Source: Pseudocercospora fijiensis CIRAD86
Taxonomy: Eukaryota; Ascomycota; Dothideomycetes; Mycosphaerellales; Mycosphaerellaceae
Length of the DNA: 64,000 nt
Assembly: GCF_000340215.1 (NCBI RefSeq)
Contig: NW_006921533.1
Location: 6,477,424-6,541,423 of the forward strand
Direction: 5' to 3'
A program made the translations under genes and the position numbers. A model generated the notes under the pieces. That model had not been told where the DNA came from, did not search any database, and worked only from the letters and a program-made list of their open reading frames with translations. Positions 1 through 12,300 of the stretch are shown piece by piece; within the stretch, counting starts at the first letter, position 1; the number at the start of each line of letters is the position of its first letter.

Positions 1-2940
1 GTTAACTAGGAACTAGAAGAATTATTAGACTACTTCCCGGTACAGATTAAGCTAAATGTCTAAGCTAATTAGGAAAGGGAACTAGAGGAGAAGCTTAACT
101 AGAAAGGTGCCTAATAGGGCAGGATTAGGGAGGAACTAGAAAGGGACCTAAAACTAGAGGAACTCTTAATAAAGCATCTACTAAGGCTAGAGGATATCGA
201 TAAGGTAGTAGAAGAACTAATAGGAATCCTAAAATAGGTAGCTAGAAAGCATACCCTAGTAAAGAAACATTTACTATACTAACAACTATACTAGACTAGT
301 AAGTATATAAGGAAGGTTAAAGTAGCAAGGAAGGCTAGGAGGCAGTAGATACAAACCTATACCTAGGAAGCATAGGATAACTATAACAAAGCCTACTAGG
401 AAAAGAAGATCTAGATTAAGAAAGATAAGATACAAGAATAGAGATCTATAATAGGAATAATTATAAAGAAACTAGAGGAGATATAGAGGATAGCTAAATA
501 GGCTAGGAGACCTAAATAGGATAAGGATACGCTACTACAATTCCCGGACATTATAGACTAACAAGGACAAATGCAGACTATAATAGAAGGGAAAGCAAGA
601 GCCCTAGGCTAATACTTCTTCTTTAGAAAAGTATAAGCAGACCTATCGGATATAAAGGAGAAAGAATAAGAGACTCTACTACTAGGCATACTAAGAGACA
701 CCTAGGTTAAACCCGAAACTGTCGAAAGGATCCTAAAGAAAATTTCAGGCAACAAAGCACTAGGAGAAGATAAGATCTATAATAAACTTCTAAAAGCATA
801 TAGGAAGGGGCTAGCCCTAGCACTAGCTAATATCTTTTTATAAAGCCTAGCACTAAGACACTACCTAAGACTATTTAGGAAGTCCCTAATAGTAGTGCTA
901 AGGAAGCCCTAGAAGGAAGACTGTGTGTAGCTCAAGGCCTATAGACTAATAGCCCTACTTAATATAATAGGCAAGGTACTAGAAAAAATTGTCGCTAAAA
1001 GGCTAATAACCTTTGCCGAGGAAAGGAACATCCTTCCTAAAGGCTAGATAGGAGGAAGAAAGAAGAGGTTAATACCAACAGCTATAGAACTAATTACAGA
1101 ATAGATCAAGTATATCTAGTACTATAGTTAAAACTAGGTAGCAACCCTCCTCTCCCTTAATATCTTAGGAGCCTTTAATAATGTCTCCTATAAAAGGCTC
1201 CTATATATACTTAAATAGAAAGCTATACTAAACTGGATAGTCTAATTTATCTAGTCCTTCCTATAGGAAAGATCAATATAGCTTATTCTAGGCAAATTCA
1301 AGTTAGACCTAATACTAACTAAAAAGGGAATCCCCTAAGGATTAACACTCTCCCTAATCCTCTTCCTTATCTTTATAGCAGACCTACTCCTACTCCTAGA
1401 ATTAAAAAACATATTAGTATTAGGGTTTGTAGATAACACAAATATCCTAGCCTAGTCTAAGACAATAGAAACTAACTGTAAGATCCTCGAAGAGAAGCAC
1501 TAGGAGTATAAAAAATAGGCAAGGAAGCATAGAGCAAAATTCGCCCTAGAAAAGTACTAGCTTATCCACTTTAGTAAGGCTAAATCAACCTATAATATAA
1601 AGCAATCAATCACTATCTAAGGCTTTAAAACCCAACTATTAGTAGAGCTTAGGGTACTAGGGATCTAGCTAGATCCAAAACTGAATTAGGGACTATAAGT
1701 AAAGAAGGCAAAGCAGAGGGTAGATACTAATATACAATCTATTAATAGGCTTATAGCCTCTATATAGGGGGCTATATTCGAGAAAGCCAAAGTTATATAT
1801 AAAGCAATTGTTAAGCTAGCAATACTATATAGAGCATAGATATAGATAGCCTAGGAGAAAACACTAAAGAGGATTAAGCAACTAGTTAGCAGGTCCTAAA
1901 CCTAAAGCCTAAAGAAAATCCTAGGAGTATACAAAACTATACTAACAAGGGTAGTAGAAATGGAATTAGGGATCCTACTAGTCAAGCAATACTTTAAGGG
2001 ACTAAGATACTAATATATAGCAAAGACAATAGAATACCTAGCCTAATAGACTATCTAAAAGGTACTAGACAAGATAAAAGCCTAGTATATTAGGACTAGG
2101 AGGCGAGATAGACTACAAATAACTCCCTAGAAAGTTAAAGACCTAGAGCAATATAGAGTCTTAATAAGAGAAATGCTAGAGAAAGAGCTTTAGGGACTAA
2201 ATATAAGGCTAAAGGAAGATAAGCTAAAGAGAGAGAAACAAAGCCTAGCAGAATTAATTGCTAGATACCTATAGGAGCAGGAATAGAATAAAACACAAAT
2301 TAGACTAGGAACCCTAAAGGCACTAATTAAATTTAGTCAATACAACTACTAGCTCTATAAGGACCTAAATAGGGCCGAGGCAAGCCTAGCTATCTAAATT
2401 AGATCTAAACATATTAGACTTAGATCTTACCTATTTAGAAGAAACGTCCTAGGAATTGAAAGCAGAGCTTGCTAATATAGCTACTAATCTTAGAACCCTA
2501 AGCATATGCTGCTAGTCTGCCCTTAATAGTTAGAAGGCAGAAGTAATTAGAGATAAAGAGTAATAGAAAGGGAATACGATAAGCTAATTTAGAGCAAAGA
2601 AGACCTAAAGAGGATAGTAAAGTAGATTATTAAACAGGGATTTGTACAACAATTCGCACTAGTAAGGGAAACTAAAGAGTAGATAAGAAGGAGGGAAGAA
2701 GAGGGGGAAAGAAGGGCAGGGTAGTAGGCAAGGTAGTTAGAGGGTAACAACTATAACACTAGTATACCCTAGAGGAAGGAAAACAAGGAAACGAGGAAGA
2801 TCAATACTTATAAATAGGATAGGAGGGAGGTTTTTACTAACCGAGTTGGTTTCCTACCTAAAACAATATATAGAAACAGACCTACATAGGCCGAAAGGCA
2901 CTATAACAGGCAAATGAAATATCTATCTATCTATATACAA
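1..2940 (+). mobile_element. Tad-like non-LTR retrotransposon (LINE) relic, RIP-degraded, 5' end outside the window
   Basis: Conceptual plus-strand translation, ignoring many TAG stops, gives a LINE reverse transcriptase. Around 1,425-1,450 it reads GFVDNTNILA, matching the F-x-D-D catalytic box of Tad-clade RTs with the second Asp changed to Asn. This is followed by a typical thumb region (ILEEKH, KFALEKY, LIHFSKAKS, VLGI-LDPKLN) up to about 2,000. Later sequence includes a C-terminal part with Cys/His residues near 2,505-2,525. The element ends with a ctat-type short repeat near 2,920-2,935, as LINE 3' ends often do. No intact ORF remains, so it is a dead copy. The endonuclease part would lie left of position 1. 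The clade is judged by eye only. Confidence 0.75.
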
Positions 2941-3470
2941 GTACTAGTAGTAGTAGTAGATTTTTTTTTTAATTTTTTATAATACCTAAATTAAGAGTTT
3001 ACTATAAGTTATTATAATAAACACTACTCATAGTATAAAAGCTATTTTTAATTATAACTAGTAGTTTTTTTTTAAAAAAAAAAGAAAATTATATAAATTA
3101 TATAAATATAATATTTATCTAGTTTTAGTTATAATTCTACTAATAGCTTCGCTATAGACTATTTTTTTTTAAAAAAAATGTTTAGTTCTAATATACTATT
3201 AAATCTATTCTTTTTTAAAAAAGTAATTTCTTTTTTAAAATAAACTATATATTATATTTATCTTAAATATAGTAATACTATAGATATAAAATAATACTAA
3301 GTATATAGTACTAGAAGTATTTTAGTATAGACTACAGTTATACTATTATTTACATATTTAGTATTACTATTAAACAAAATAATATATAAATAAATATTTT
3401 CTAAAAATATACTACTAAGCCTGGTATAGAGTTTCTCTAAAGTTTTTTTTAAGGTAGGTAAGCCGAGCTT
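2941..3470. other. AT-rich spacer between the LINE relic and the gene cluster
   Basis: Low-complexity sequence with runs of T and A, a short agt repeat near 2,943-2,960 and many TA steps. I see no coding signal. Composition changes abruptly near 3,440-3,480, marking the edge of the RIP-affected block. Confidence 0.6.
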
Positions 3471-3576
3471 GCATTACTAGTATCTATGTACATAGTAGAA
3501 AATTATTAGATAAGCTGAAATGCCCAAGCTAGCTTTTTCCCAGCCCAGCCCGGTGAAGCCGAGCTTGCTTGCCCTC

Positions 3577-5585
3577 TCAACTGTCGATCTGCGGTTTAAC
3601 ATCGGGCTGCATCTGTCCCTTATGCGCGAGACGATCGAGGAAATCTTCCTTGCTGTCGTTCCACGTACAAACTCCAGCGATAAAAGCAGCAACAGAGATC
3701 GCGGCGGCCATGATGAAAGTCTCGTTGAAGGCATCGGAATATGTATGTCGGATCGCGGCAAGCTGGGTCGGGGTCTTGTCCTTCATGACGGAAGTGAGAT
3801 GGGACATCTGATCTGTCGTGACAACACCACGCAGTTGTGTAAGGACCTTCTGCCCTAAGATGGCAGTACCACCTGCCAACCCAACGCTGCCACCGAAAAC
3901 ACGAGCAGCAGCGACGACACCCTGGGCGACCGCGTGATCCTTCGGCTTTGACTCGATGTTGCTGATCAGGCTGGATGAGGAGGCCGTCATGCCAAATCCC
4001 AGACCAACAAAGACCTGGAAGCCGTACAGCTTCGCCTCCACAGCTTGAGCATCGGACAAGGTTGCTAAGAGGCCTGTGCCAAGGGCCATGAAGGCCGAAC
4101 CCACTGCGATGGTGGGGCAGAGATTGTCGCGTTGTGGCGACAGCAACGTGCCCAGGGTGCTCCCAATAGCGGAAAAACAGAGCAGAGGCAGCAGACTTAT
4201 CCCGGCTTGCATAGGACTCTTCCCATTCACAGTCTGAAGACGTAATGGAACATCGTAGATGGCCAGGCACAAGCCTACACCCATCAGAAGGGAGCTTGCA
4301 GCGTTCGCAGCGTATCTGCGATTTTTGAACATGTGAATGGGGAAGACGGCATCAAGCTTGTCTCCGTGCTTCCTGGCGATATACATTTCCCACGGAATCA
4401 AAGCAATCCAGCTGACTATGCCGGCAACGATGGCGCCGATGAAAATTGCGTCGTCCCAGCTTCCCGGCTTTTCGGCGCCGTGCATCAAGGAGAAGACGGG
4501 CAGTACGCAGCCTGCGATGAGGAGTACGCACCCGACCACATCGAATCTTCGAATGGCTCGGACATTTCCCTTAGGCAGCCGGCCGCGACCATGTGGGAAT
4601 GAGACAATAAAAAGAGTGGTTGAGATGAGTGATATGGGCGGATTGATCCCTGACGCCCGAGCATTGAGTCGTTAGCTCAACGACTGGCAGGGGCATAATA
4701 GGCACACTCAGACTTACAGAATATCCAGCGCCACGTGGTCGAGCCTGTGATCAGACCTCCAAGAATGGGGCCCATGACACCGCCAGCAGCAACGCACAGC
4801 CCAATGGATGCACCAATCCATTTTCGCCTCGCCGGCGTGCTCACTTCCTGCCAGATGACTAGGGCCAAGGTGTAGAGTCCAGATCCCCCAATTCCCTGAA
4901 GCGTTCGAAAGGCAATGAGTTGGTCGAGGGACTTTGCAAAGCCTGCTGCAAATGAGAATGCTACAAAGATGGTTTGTGCGGCCAAGTAGGCTTTGAATCG
5001 ACCAACGATGTTTGCCACGGTGGTAAAGACAATCGCCAGTCCTACGTCTGCCAGAGAGTAAGCCAATGCAATCCAGGTTACTTTGGTTGATGATTCAAAT
5101 TCGACGCCAATGGTGTAGAGTGCGGTTGATGTGATGGAGCCATCCATGAAGGACATGAAGAGTCCACTTCCGAGACTAGGTAGGACAAAGTGAGCGGTGA
5201 GGCTCTGCTTGACAAGTTTGGATACGTACCTGAGACTCAAGACAGCGAAGCGCCATGTGGGAACGACCTTTGAGTTGGCTGCAATAGGTGTTTCCGTGTC
5301 TGCTGCAGTTGCTTCCTTGCTCTCGGCTGCATTGCATCTGGGATACAGTGAAATCTCGCCGCTTGTCATTGAGAAATCACTTGCTTTTGCTGCCAAGGTA
5401 GAATGCGATGCACTGCCAGGCTTCGTGGTCGTCGAGCTGGCGTTCTCCGAAAGGCATTCGACTGCATCTCCGTGCGGTGAGATGACTTCCAATTCATGGT
5501 GGTCCGTGCTGCCAAAACGATTTGCAGCGTTTCCTTCCATCTGATAATCTGTCCGCTGCTTTGCGGTCGAGTTGGGAAGAACCAT
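3577..5585 (-). CDS. MFS multidrug/toxin efflux transporter, DHA2 (14-helix) type
   Basis: Predicted plasma-membrane drug:H+ antiporter, probably exporting the cluster product or giving self-protection. Two exons: 4,718-5,585 and 3,577-4,649, with a 68 bp GTAAGT...CAG intron at 4,650-4,717. Splicing restores WRWIFWINPPIS, the conserved DHA2 segment after helix 6, and gives 646 residues. About 140 hydrophilic N-terminal residues precede the first helix (GSGLFMSFMDGSIT). Then come the loop 2-3 motif (VGRFKAY), FRTLQGIGGSGLY, and the antiporter motif around GGVMGPILGGLI. The second exon supplies the remaining helices and a short hydrophilic tail. The start at 5,585 opens the frame; an internal Met 16 codons later is possible. 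It is divergent from the regulator gene. Family assignment is firm; the substrate is inferred from context. Confidence 0.9.
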
Positions 5586-7029
5586 GTCTCGTCATGATTG
5601 ATAGCGGCTTCATATGGCTGGCGGCCAGACTCGAGCACATCGCGTAGTGCGCGTTGAGCTTGCGAGCCCAGTCCCGCTACCAAAGCGCCATGCCAGAATC
5701 TTCGCAAGTCATGGACAAACAAAGCTTGTGGCACCATGTTGCGGCGCATTATCATGAAAATCCCCCGAGATGGTCAACATCGCTGAGGCCGCACCCATCC
5801 GAATGAGGAAACCAAATTTCAGGTTGTGGACGGGCCGATGATTTTCCCGCCAGTGGTCGTGCGGTCGTGCTGTCGTGGCTAGCGCTCTTTCGGGGTAGAC
5901 GACTTCGCGACTGCCAAGCCAACGCACCAAGACCCTGGAATGCTTGGTGTAGTCAATGTGGTGATGAAGTCAGCAACGCTGTCCTGGTCCTTCCGCCTCC
6001 ATTGTCAAACCACGGAAGCGTGCGCATGCCGTCTGCGGCCACACCGGGCCTTCGCTGCCGGACCCCCGCCGTCCCCGTCCATCTGCGTCTGAAGGGCACG
6101 TGTGCGGCCCGCATGCCGAGCAGGGCCTAGTCCGCGGTGGTAATCCAGCATATCTCAGTAGCAGCCAGACGGTGGGTGTTCCGTTGAAGGTGCCGATGGA
6201 GTAGCGCAAGACAGCTGACGCGCTTTGGAGCGAGATTGATGAACCCGACGATATGGCCCAACGTGTAGCGTGCGGTGAAAGGGCAATGCTCTACTATCGT
6301 TCGTGCGGCAGCCTGCAGGCCCGGGTCTCGCATCGGGTTTCCATTTGTGCAGCTTGCCGAGCGTCTGGTGGTATCATGGGTGGCTGAAACACAGCCACGG
6401 CGAATTCGAAGCAGAAGCAGAAGCATTGGCGGCGTCTGGCAGACTCAATAGAACAGCACGTGGAGGCAAGTTAGCGTCGTTACAGTTTATACACGCAGCA
6501 GGGCACGTATGACGCACCTTGATGCTGAGATGCCCCACGATGATTGGCCAGCTCACCCAAGACATGCAGTGCTGCGGCAATGGCGCCCACCTGTGTTCCT
6601 TGTCTGCTCGTATGCGGGAGAGAGAGAGTTTGCAATTAAGGCCTCCTCGATCTCTGGTTGTACAGGCTTCGAAGTCCGATCACAGAACCTGTGGTGCTCA
6701 CACGATGGACGCCGTGATGTGTTGTTCTGAGGTCCTGATGTCGACTGCCGAGGCAGACGCTTGATATGTCTTTGCGGTTGTGTTGAACGATCGTTAGCCC
6801 GTATGGCTATCTCGACAGTAGTGGTACCAATGTCAGGGTGGTCTGGGGACTTATTTCGGGACATGGATGTACCGCGAATCCAGGTGTGGCCAGACGGCTT
6901 TCGTTGCACTGACGCCTTGGAACCTCAAGTACGCTCATATTGCCAACCACCAACGCGCTCTCGGACAATAATTGCCCCAGCTTTACGCACTTGCGAGCTC
7001 GCTCTCGGAACGACAACCACCCTCACAAC
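5586..7029. promoter_or_regulatory. Divergent intergenic region between the transporter and the Zn2Cys6 regulator
   Basis: About 1.4 kb of normal-composition sequence between two divergent genes, presumably holding both promoters. Several short ORFs occur on both strands, but none shows a recognisable domain or convincing splice sites. Repeat damage is absent, unlike the flanking transposon blocks. I could not define a regulator binding site with confidence. Confidence 0.5.
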
Positions 7030-8004
7030 ATGTCTTCTTCTTCATCTTCAGCATCCACCCAGCCAAAGATCAGGGGAGCTTGTGAAAACTGCCATAGGAG
7101 GAAGATCCGCTGCATCATTGCTCCTGGGGATAGCGCCTGCGTCAATTGCGTACACAGCGGCTCAGCATGTCTATTTGCGCCGAGAAGCAAACCCGGCCGG
7201 CCCAGGAGAGTGACGAGCGACAAACCATCAACCCAAGGACCGGAGCCACATGACATCCAAGGAAGCAGTAGTAGCAATCCTCAGCGCTCATCACCAGAAT
7301 ACGACCCACATGGCATCGAACACGATCTCATGCAAGTGGCAGACCTCGATGCATTGGACGTTGAGGCTGCGTGGAACATATGTTGGACACCCGACGAAGC
7401 CATATCACTCCCCGACCCGAACGCATTTGCATATTCAATGCTCTCGCACTCATTACCCAAGACCTCGGCATGGCCCCGTGCCAATATGGCTGGCGTGCCC
7501 GCATATCCACTCTCCCCGCCGGCCTCGCTCGGCCCATCTCCCTCGAACGAATCAATCGATCTGGACGACCTAGGCTTCGAATCGGCGCTGCAGGTCTGCA
7601 AAAAGCTGGACGAATACTGCCAATACATTGCCCACCCCGTCTTCATGCCCTCCGTGGAACATGAAGTGTTCAGCGTGATGGCGCGGATATGCACGGTGGC
7701 TGCAAGCAAAGCACCTGCTGCCAGCCATTGTCCGGCGGCAGCTCTCATCCTCGCAGCCATCCTCAAAGTGCTTGAGCTCTGCGGACTGATTGTGGCTAAG
7801 CTGTCTCGGCAACCTCCTGCCTCTCCTCTGGGCGGCGGCAGCATGGAGAGCATGTTCCTGCTGAAGAAGATCGACCTGCTCCTGCTTCAGACCAAGGTGT
7901 TCCTCGCGCAGATCGAGCACCATGCTGGCGTGCAGAAGGCAGTCGAGCTGCACCGGCATATCGAGACGACGGTGCAGACCGATTATCCTGCGATGGCGTG
8001 GTAG
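7030..8004 (+). CDS. Zn2Cys6 (Gal4/AflR-type) pathway-specific transcription factor
   Basis: Probable nuclear regulator of the cluster, 324 residues, single exon. The DNA-binding domain has six cysteines at residues 18, 21, 28, 37, 40 and 47 (C-x2-C-x6-C-x8-C-x2-C-x6-C) with the basic segment HRRKIR between Cys2 and Cys3. A basic linker (RSKPGRPRR) and a Ser/Pro-rich low-complexity part follow. The C-terminal third (about 195-320) is helical and Leu/Ala-rich (AAALILAAILKVLELC, then a segment ending in a predicted amphipathic helix), resembling the AflR regulatory domain seen in sterigmatocystin/aflatoxin-type and other polyketide-cluster regulators. I chose the Met before the serine run (7,030). 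An in-frame upstream Met at 6,940 would add 30 residues of no recognisable character. It lies between the transporter and the PKS, the usual place for a cluster regulator. Confidence 0.88.
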   Translation: MSSSSSSASTQPKIRGACENCHRRKIRCIIAPGDSACVNCVHSGSACLFAPRSKPGRPRRVTSDKPSTQGPEPHDIQGSSSSNPQRSSPEYDPHGIEHDLMQVADLDALDVEAAWNICWTPDEAISLPDPNAFAYSMLSHSLPKTSAWPRANMAGVPAYPLSPPASLGPSPSNESIDLDDLGFESALQVCKKLDEYCQYIAHPVFMPSVEHEVFSVMARICTVAASKAPAASHCPAAALILAAILKVLELCGLIVAKLSRQPPASPLGGGSMESMFLLKKIDLLLLQTKVFLAQIEHHAGVQKAVELHRHIETTVQTDYPAMAW

Positions 8005-8811
8005 GTGGTGGTGGTGGAGGATCGCGGTCGGGGTGCCTCGTGGCCGTGGTCATGGTGGATTCGCATTTCTGTTTGCATAGTCGTTGCATGCTCGGTTTTG
8101 GCGAAGGAGTTTCACGCGGCTGGTAAAAGGGCTCATCTGCATGCCCTCGCTGTCGGTGCTGAACAGTAGCATCTTCAGACTAGATATAGATGTGCATATG
8201 TATGGGTCGAATAATGATGACGTTGGATGTGGCACGAAGAATGAGCCGGATTTTTTTTTCATGGAATGCTCCATCGCGGTGCATATCCAAGTAGTGCGAG
8301 AGCGTGGTGGAGCTGGAGGACGACGCGTAGGATAGAACTGAGGGCGCTTGCACCTTTTCGGAAGCTTTTCCGGCACGACACGAGTCGTACATGTACCTGT
8401 GTACCTTAGCTTTTCCCTATTCTATCTCGCCTAGTTATGAGTACTAAGCAGCTTACTACTCCTACATTTCTGGAGCATCTTACCGAAGGAATCGCTTATA
8501 TTTCTCGTTTCTACATATCTACACATACTGGGAGAGGTGTGTCAACGGCTAGGGTTCGGTTTGGCACGACATTTGGCTCTGGACAATATCAATGAGTCGC
8601 TTCCCCAACGGCGGAAAGAGATGCAATTGTTGGAGGGTCAGGTTGAGGAGATAGCCGCTTCGGTCAAGATCGAACACTGACGGCCTCCGAAGGTCTGGTC
8701 TGCGGACTCCATAGACCGGAAGACACCCGGTCCTCAATCACATCGACCCTGCGATCTGGTATCAACGAGACCCGTACGTTCGTTGAAGTCAAGTCAAGAG
8801 AAGAGCATGAT
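8005..8811. other. Spacer 3' of the regulator, no gene recognised
   Basis: Regulator 3' flank with normal composition. From about 8,735 the plus strand can be read as FVEVKS...HDAPLAIWEEYVKT into the inverted repeat beginning at 8,812. This is coding-like but has no start or gene structure I can support, and may be a decayed gene fragment. Confidence 0.4.
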
Positions 8812-9072
8812 GCGCCGTTGGCCATCTGGGAGGAGTATGTGAAGACGCAGCTGCAGATGACTCTGCTGCGATGGGGGCTTGTTTCTACAACGAAGGCACG
8901 CACTAAGCATCTGAAACGAGATGGAGACGACCGGAGCCCGAGGGTATGTCCGAGTGGCCGCTATGCATTGAGGTCACGACTCCTAGATTGCTGCGGAGTC
9001 ATTGCAGCGAGAGAGATTGCAAGGCATCTAGAGCTCCGTCTTCACGTACTCCTCCCAGATGGCCAACGGCGC
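8812..9072. repeat. Inverted repeat: two 36 bp arms carrying the same coding-like fragment
   Basis: The arms are 8,812-8,847 and 9,037-9,072. They are reverse complements with a single mismatch (a C/T difference). Weaker similarity continues inward (8,848-8,872 versus about 8,990-9,010), interrupted in the right arm by about 25 bp. Both arms read APLAIWEEYVKT in the same frame on opposite strands, so this looks like an inverted duplication of an exon fragment. No family recognised. Confidence 0.7.
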
Positions 9073-9081
9073 AATGTGGAA

Positions 9082-9285
9082 CGGCATGAAATCTACCATT
9101 ACTTGTACGTAAGAGTATATCATGCAAGAGAGATAGATTACAAGGCACAATATAGTGAAACGGCATAAAATCTACCATTACTTGTACATAAGAGTATATC
9201 ATGCGAGAGAGATAGATAACAAGGCACAATATAGTAAAACGGCATGAAATCTACCATTACTTGTACGTAAGCGTATATCATACAG
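9082..9285. repeat. 79 bp tandem repeat, about 2.6 copies
   Basis: Units start at 9,082, 9,161 and 9,240, the third being partial. Each begins cggcatRaaatctaccatta and contains a long shared segment with only a few point differences. The array starts just after the inverted repeat. It ends about 100 bp before the PKS stop codon, so it lies in the downstream flank or 3' UTR of the PKS. The segment gagagatagattacaaggca also resembles the insert in the right arm of the neighbouring inverted repeat. Confidence 0.85.
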
Positions 9286-9387
9286 GGAAGTAAGTCACCT
9301 CTACCAACAACAACCTCCAACGCCACAAATGCCAAAGAAAGAAAGAAAACAAAAAACTCCCTCAAAAGAAATTCAACCGGCCTTCAC

Positions 9388-12300
9388 TCACTCGGCATTC
9401 TCTTCCTGAGCAACAACCTGCACCTCGTGCTTGACGAGCTTGCTCTTCGCCACCACTCTAATGGCAAGCTTGTGCAATGGGAGTGTGCTCAAAAGATCAA
9501 AAACGCTGACGTCGGACTTGAATTTTCGGAAGATCATGTTGCGAACTTCGACGGCCGCGAGCGAGTCAACTAGTTATAAAAACAACAAGTTAGCAAGAGT
9601 GGAAAAAACAGCTGTGAAAGAATGAGAAACTCACCTCCATATGCGTGCATCGGTCGGTCAAGATCGACGTCTTCTGGCTCCATGCCAGTAGCCTTGGCAA
9701 TGTTGGAGGCGAACACGGCCTCCACGAACTCGGTCGCGGTCTGGAGGCTGGTAGCCGTCTTCATAGCCTCCTGTGCGGCCTCGTCCTCTCCAGCATCTCC
9801 AGTGTCGTTTTCACTGGATCCGTGCAGGCTGGAGTATTTGAGATCGGCGGCCATGGCACTTCCAATGCTTCCGTCCTGCATCAGCTCCTTGCCGACACCT
9901 GTGACGACTTGAGGGGGAACGTCGTTGCCATCCATGGTCTTGCCAAGCATAGCGGCCGAAAGGAGGAGACGAAGGTCTCGCTCGGAGATGAACAGAGGCT
10001 TCAGGTAGCGAAGTCTTTCGAATTGTTCTGGGTTCTCGGCGATGTAGCCAACATCGGAGACGATGCCAAGATCGATCGTCGTAGAGTTGAGACCTTGCTT
10101 GCGACGATGCACCGACAGAGCATCTTGATACGTGCCAGCAGCCGAATAGTTTGCCTGTCCGGGGTTGCCGATGATGCCAGCCATGGAGCTCAGCATGATG
10201 AAGAAGTCCATATCCTTGGGGAAATGTTGGTGGAGGTTCCAGCTTCCCTGAATCTTGGGCTGGGTGGACTTGGTCCACTGTTCGAACGTCATGTTGTCGA
10301 ACACGGAATCTTGCAGCACCATGGCAGCTTGAACCACACCTTTGATGGTCTCGCCACGTTCGATGCTGGCCTGAACGAAGGCCTCAACAGCACTGGATGA
10401 TGAAACATCGACTGGATATGCTTTTGCCAGACATCCACGCTGCTGCAAAGAGGAGAGCAATTTCTTCGCTTCCTCGGTCTTTGCGCCAGAGCGCGAGATG
10501 AAGCTGATCTTGCGGGCGCCAGCAGCGAACATTGTCTCGGCGATCGATCGACCGATGCCTCCCAGTCCACCAGCCAGGACATACGTGGCTTCTGGGTCGA
10601 GGTTGAGAACCGCAGGCGGCGGTGGAAGCGTCCACACGTTGCTAGCTGGATCAATCGTGACCGCAACGGCGCCAGGTGCCTTGACGGCATCAGGTAAATT
10701 CGTCTGGGCGGCGAAGTCTGCCAGGTCGAGGGCTTTCTTTGGCGGCAAAGTGTGGAACACGCCCTTTGAAGCAAGACTCCATGCACTCTGGTAGGCTCTG
10801 GCAACTCTCTCTGGTGCAGCGACACGGAGGTGTTCAATGTCCAGATTGTGGATCGAAACACCAAGTGCCAGTTGTGCCGTGCTCGGAAGCGTCTGGTTGG
10901 GCCCAAGACACACGCATCTTCCAAAGGGAGCCAGAACATTGAATGATTGGTGGGGGCTGCAGGTGACAACGACATCAACACCCTTGCCCTTGTTACGACG
11001 GAGCAGAGTTTCTTTGAAGTTGTCGCCACGGTCCGCCTTGATGACCTGATCCTCCTCCAAGCCGATTTGCTCGACAAGCCAGCGGTGGTGGTAAGCCGTA
11101 GTGAACGAAGCGTAGACCTTCGCGCCGAGATGCTGGGCTAAGAAGATCATGGCGCCCGTGGTAGCATTTGGCTCAGCAGCGATGAGGATTGATTCACCGG
11201 TCTTGAGGAAACCAAGCTCGAGCAGAGACAGCCAAGCCAAACTCAACGCCGTGGGCAAAGTGACAGCAACCGCGTCGCCGATGAAATCAGGCTGCTTGCG
11301 AACGAAGCTGGACTTGACTCTCAGGCGGGTGCGGAGGCAATCAGCGGCACACACGAGCACTTTTTCGCCGACATTGTAATCCTTGACGGCAGCTCCAGTG
11401 GCAGTGATCGTGCCGACCGCATCGCGACCGAGAGATGCACCGGCCTCGAAGGCGGCAGCGTCGAGCATTGTGACGGATGGAGCGACCTCGATCTCATCCT
11501 CGGCGAGTTCCGCTTCGTACTGGTCGTCCTGGACGAAGCACAGCGACCTGCCACCCTGTGAGACCATAGCACGAACGGGATATGGCATGGTGGCAAGAGC
11601 TTGGAGGACAGGTGCAGTGTTCGCAGCGCCCGACTTGAGCTCCGCATGGAAGCTCTCATCAGTGACCAGGCGCGGTACATGGAGCTCGTCGCCAATCTGC
11701 ACGAATTCCTGCTCCACTGCCTTTGCCGTCGAGAGCACAGAAGTCTCGAAAGCATCGACAATCAGGTCGATGCTGTTGTCGGAGTACAGTGCTGAAGTCG
11801 TGTCCAGGTCCAGCTGGAAGAGTCGCAGCTGAGGCTTCTCGACGCGGATTGTGCGAAGCAGACCAGTAGTGGCACTGAACTTGATGGTCTCCGGGCTGCC
11901 AACGTCGGCACCGCGAGTGACCCACAAGATTGTCTCGGCCGTTGAGCATAGGTCGCGCAGCCATGAGAACTGCTTTTCCGACCATCCATCAACGAAGCTC
12001 TCCTCGGCTTCAAGCAATGACAAGACGGTCTTGTCCTTGACATTGGACTTTTCGCCAAACGTGACCTGCTCGGGGTGCATCTGCACGATTTGCTCGCAGG
12101 AGTTAGCAAGCCTCGCGCTGATTTCGGCCACCACGAGTGGCAGATCAAGAGACTCGGAGGAAGCGTGTAAGACAATCACTTGGTCAAGTCTCGGCGATGG
12201 AGACGAAATCTCAACGCCATAGTCGCTCTGCGCCGACGAGCCCGACGACTCTTCGGGGTGCAAGGGCACGTAGTCCAAACGAGTGCACTTCCGGGGAGCG

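Noticed and set aside
3577..5585. Two separate transporter genes (3,577-4,539 and 4,677-5,585)
   Set aside because: A 68 bp GT-AG intron joins them in frame and restores the conserved WRWIFWINPP segment, so they are one gene.
5366..5755. 129-codon minus-strand ORF upstream of the transporter
   Set aside because: Overlaps the transporter's first exon in another frame, with no recognisable domain.
9082..9285. Short repeats as a CRISPR array
   Set aside because: Contiguous 79 bp tandem copies without unique spacers, in a eukaryotic genome.
9645..10400. Long plus-strand ORF (251 codons) inside the PKS
   Set aside because: Antisense shadow of the KR/ACP region of the PKS; no domain and no promoter context.
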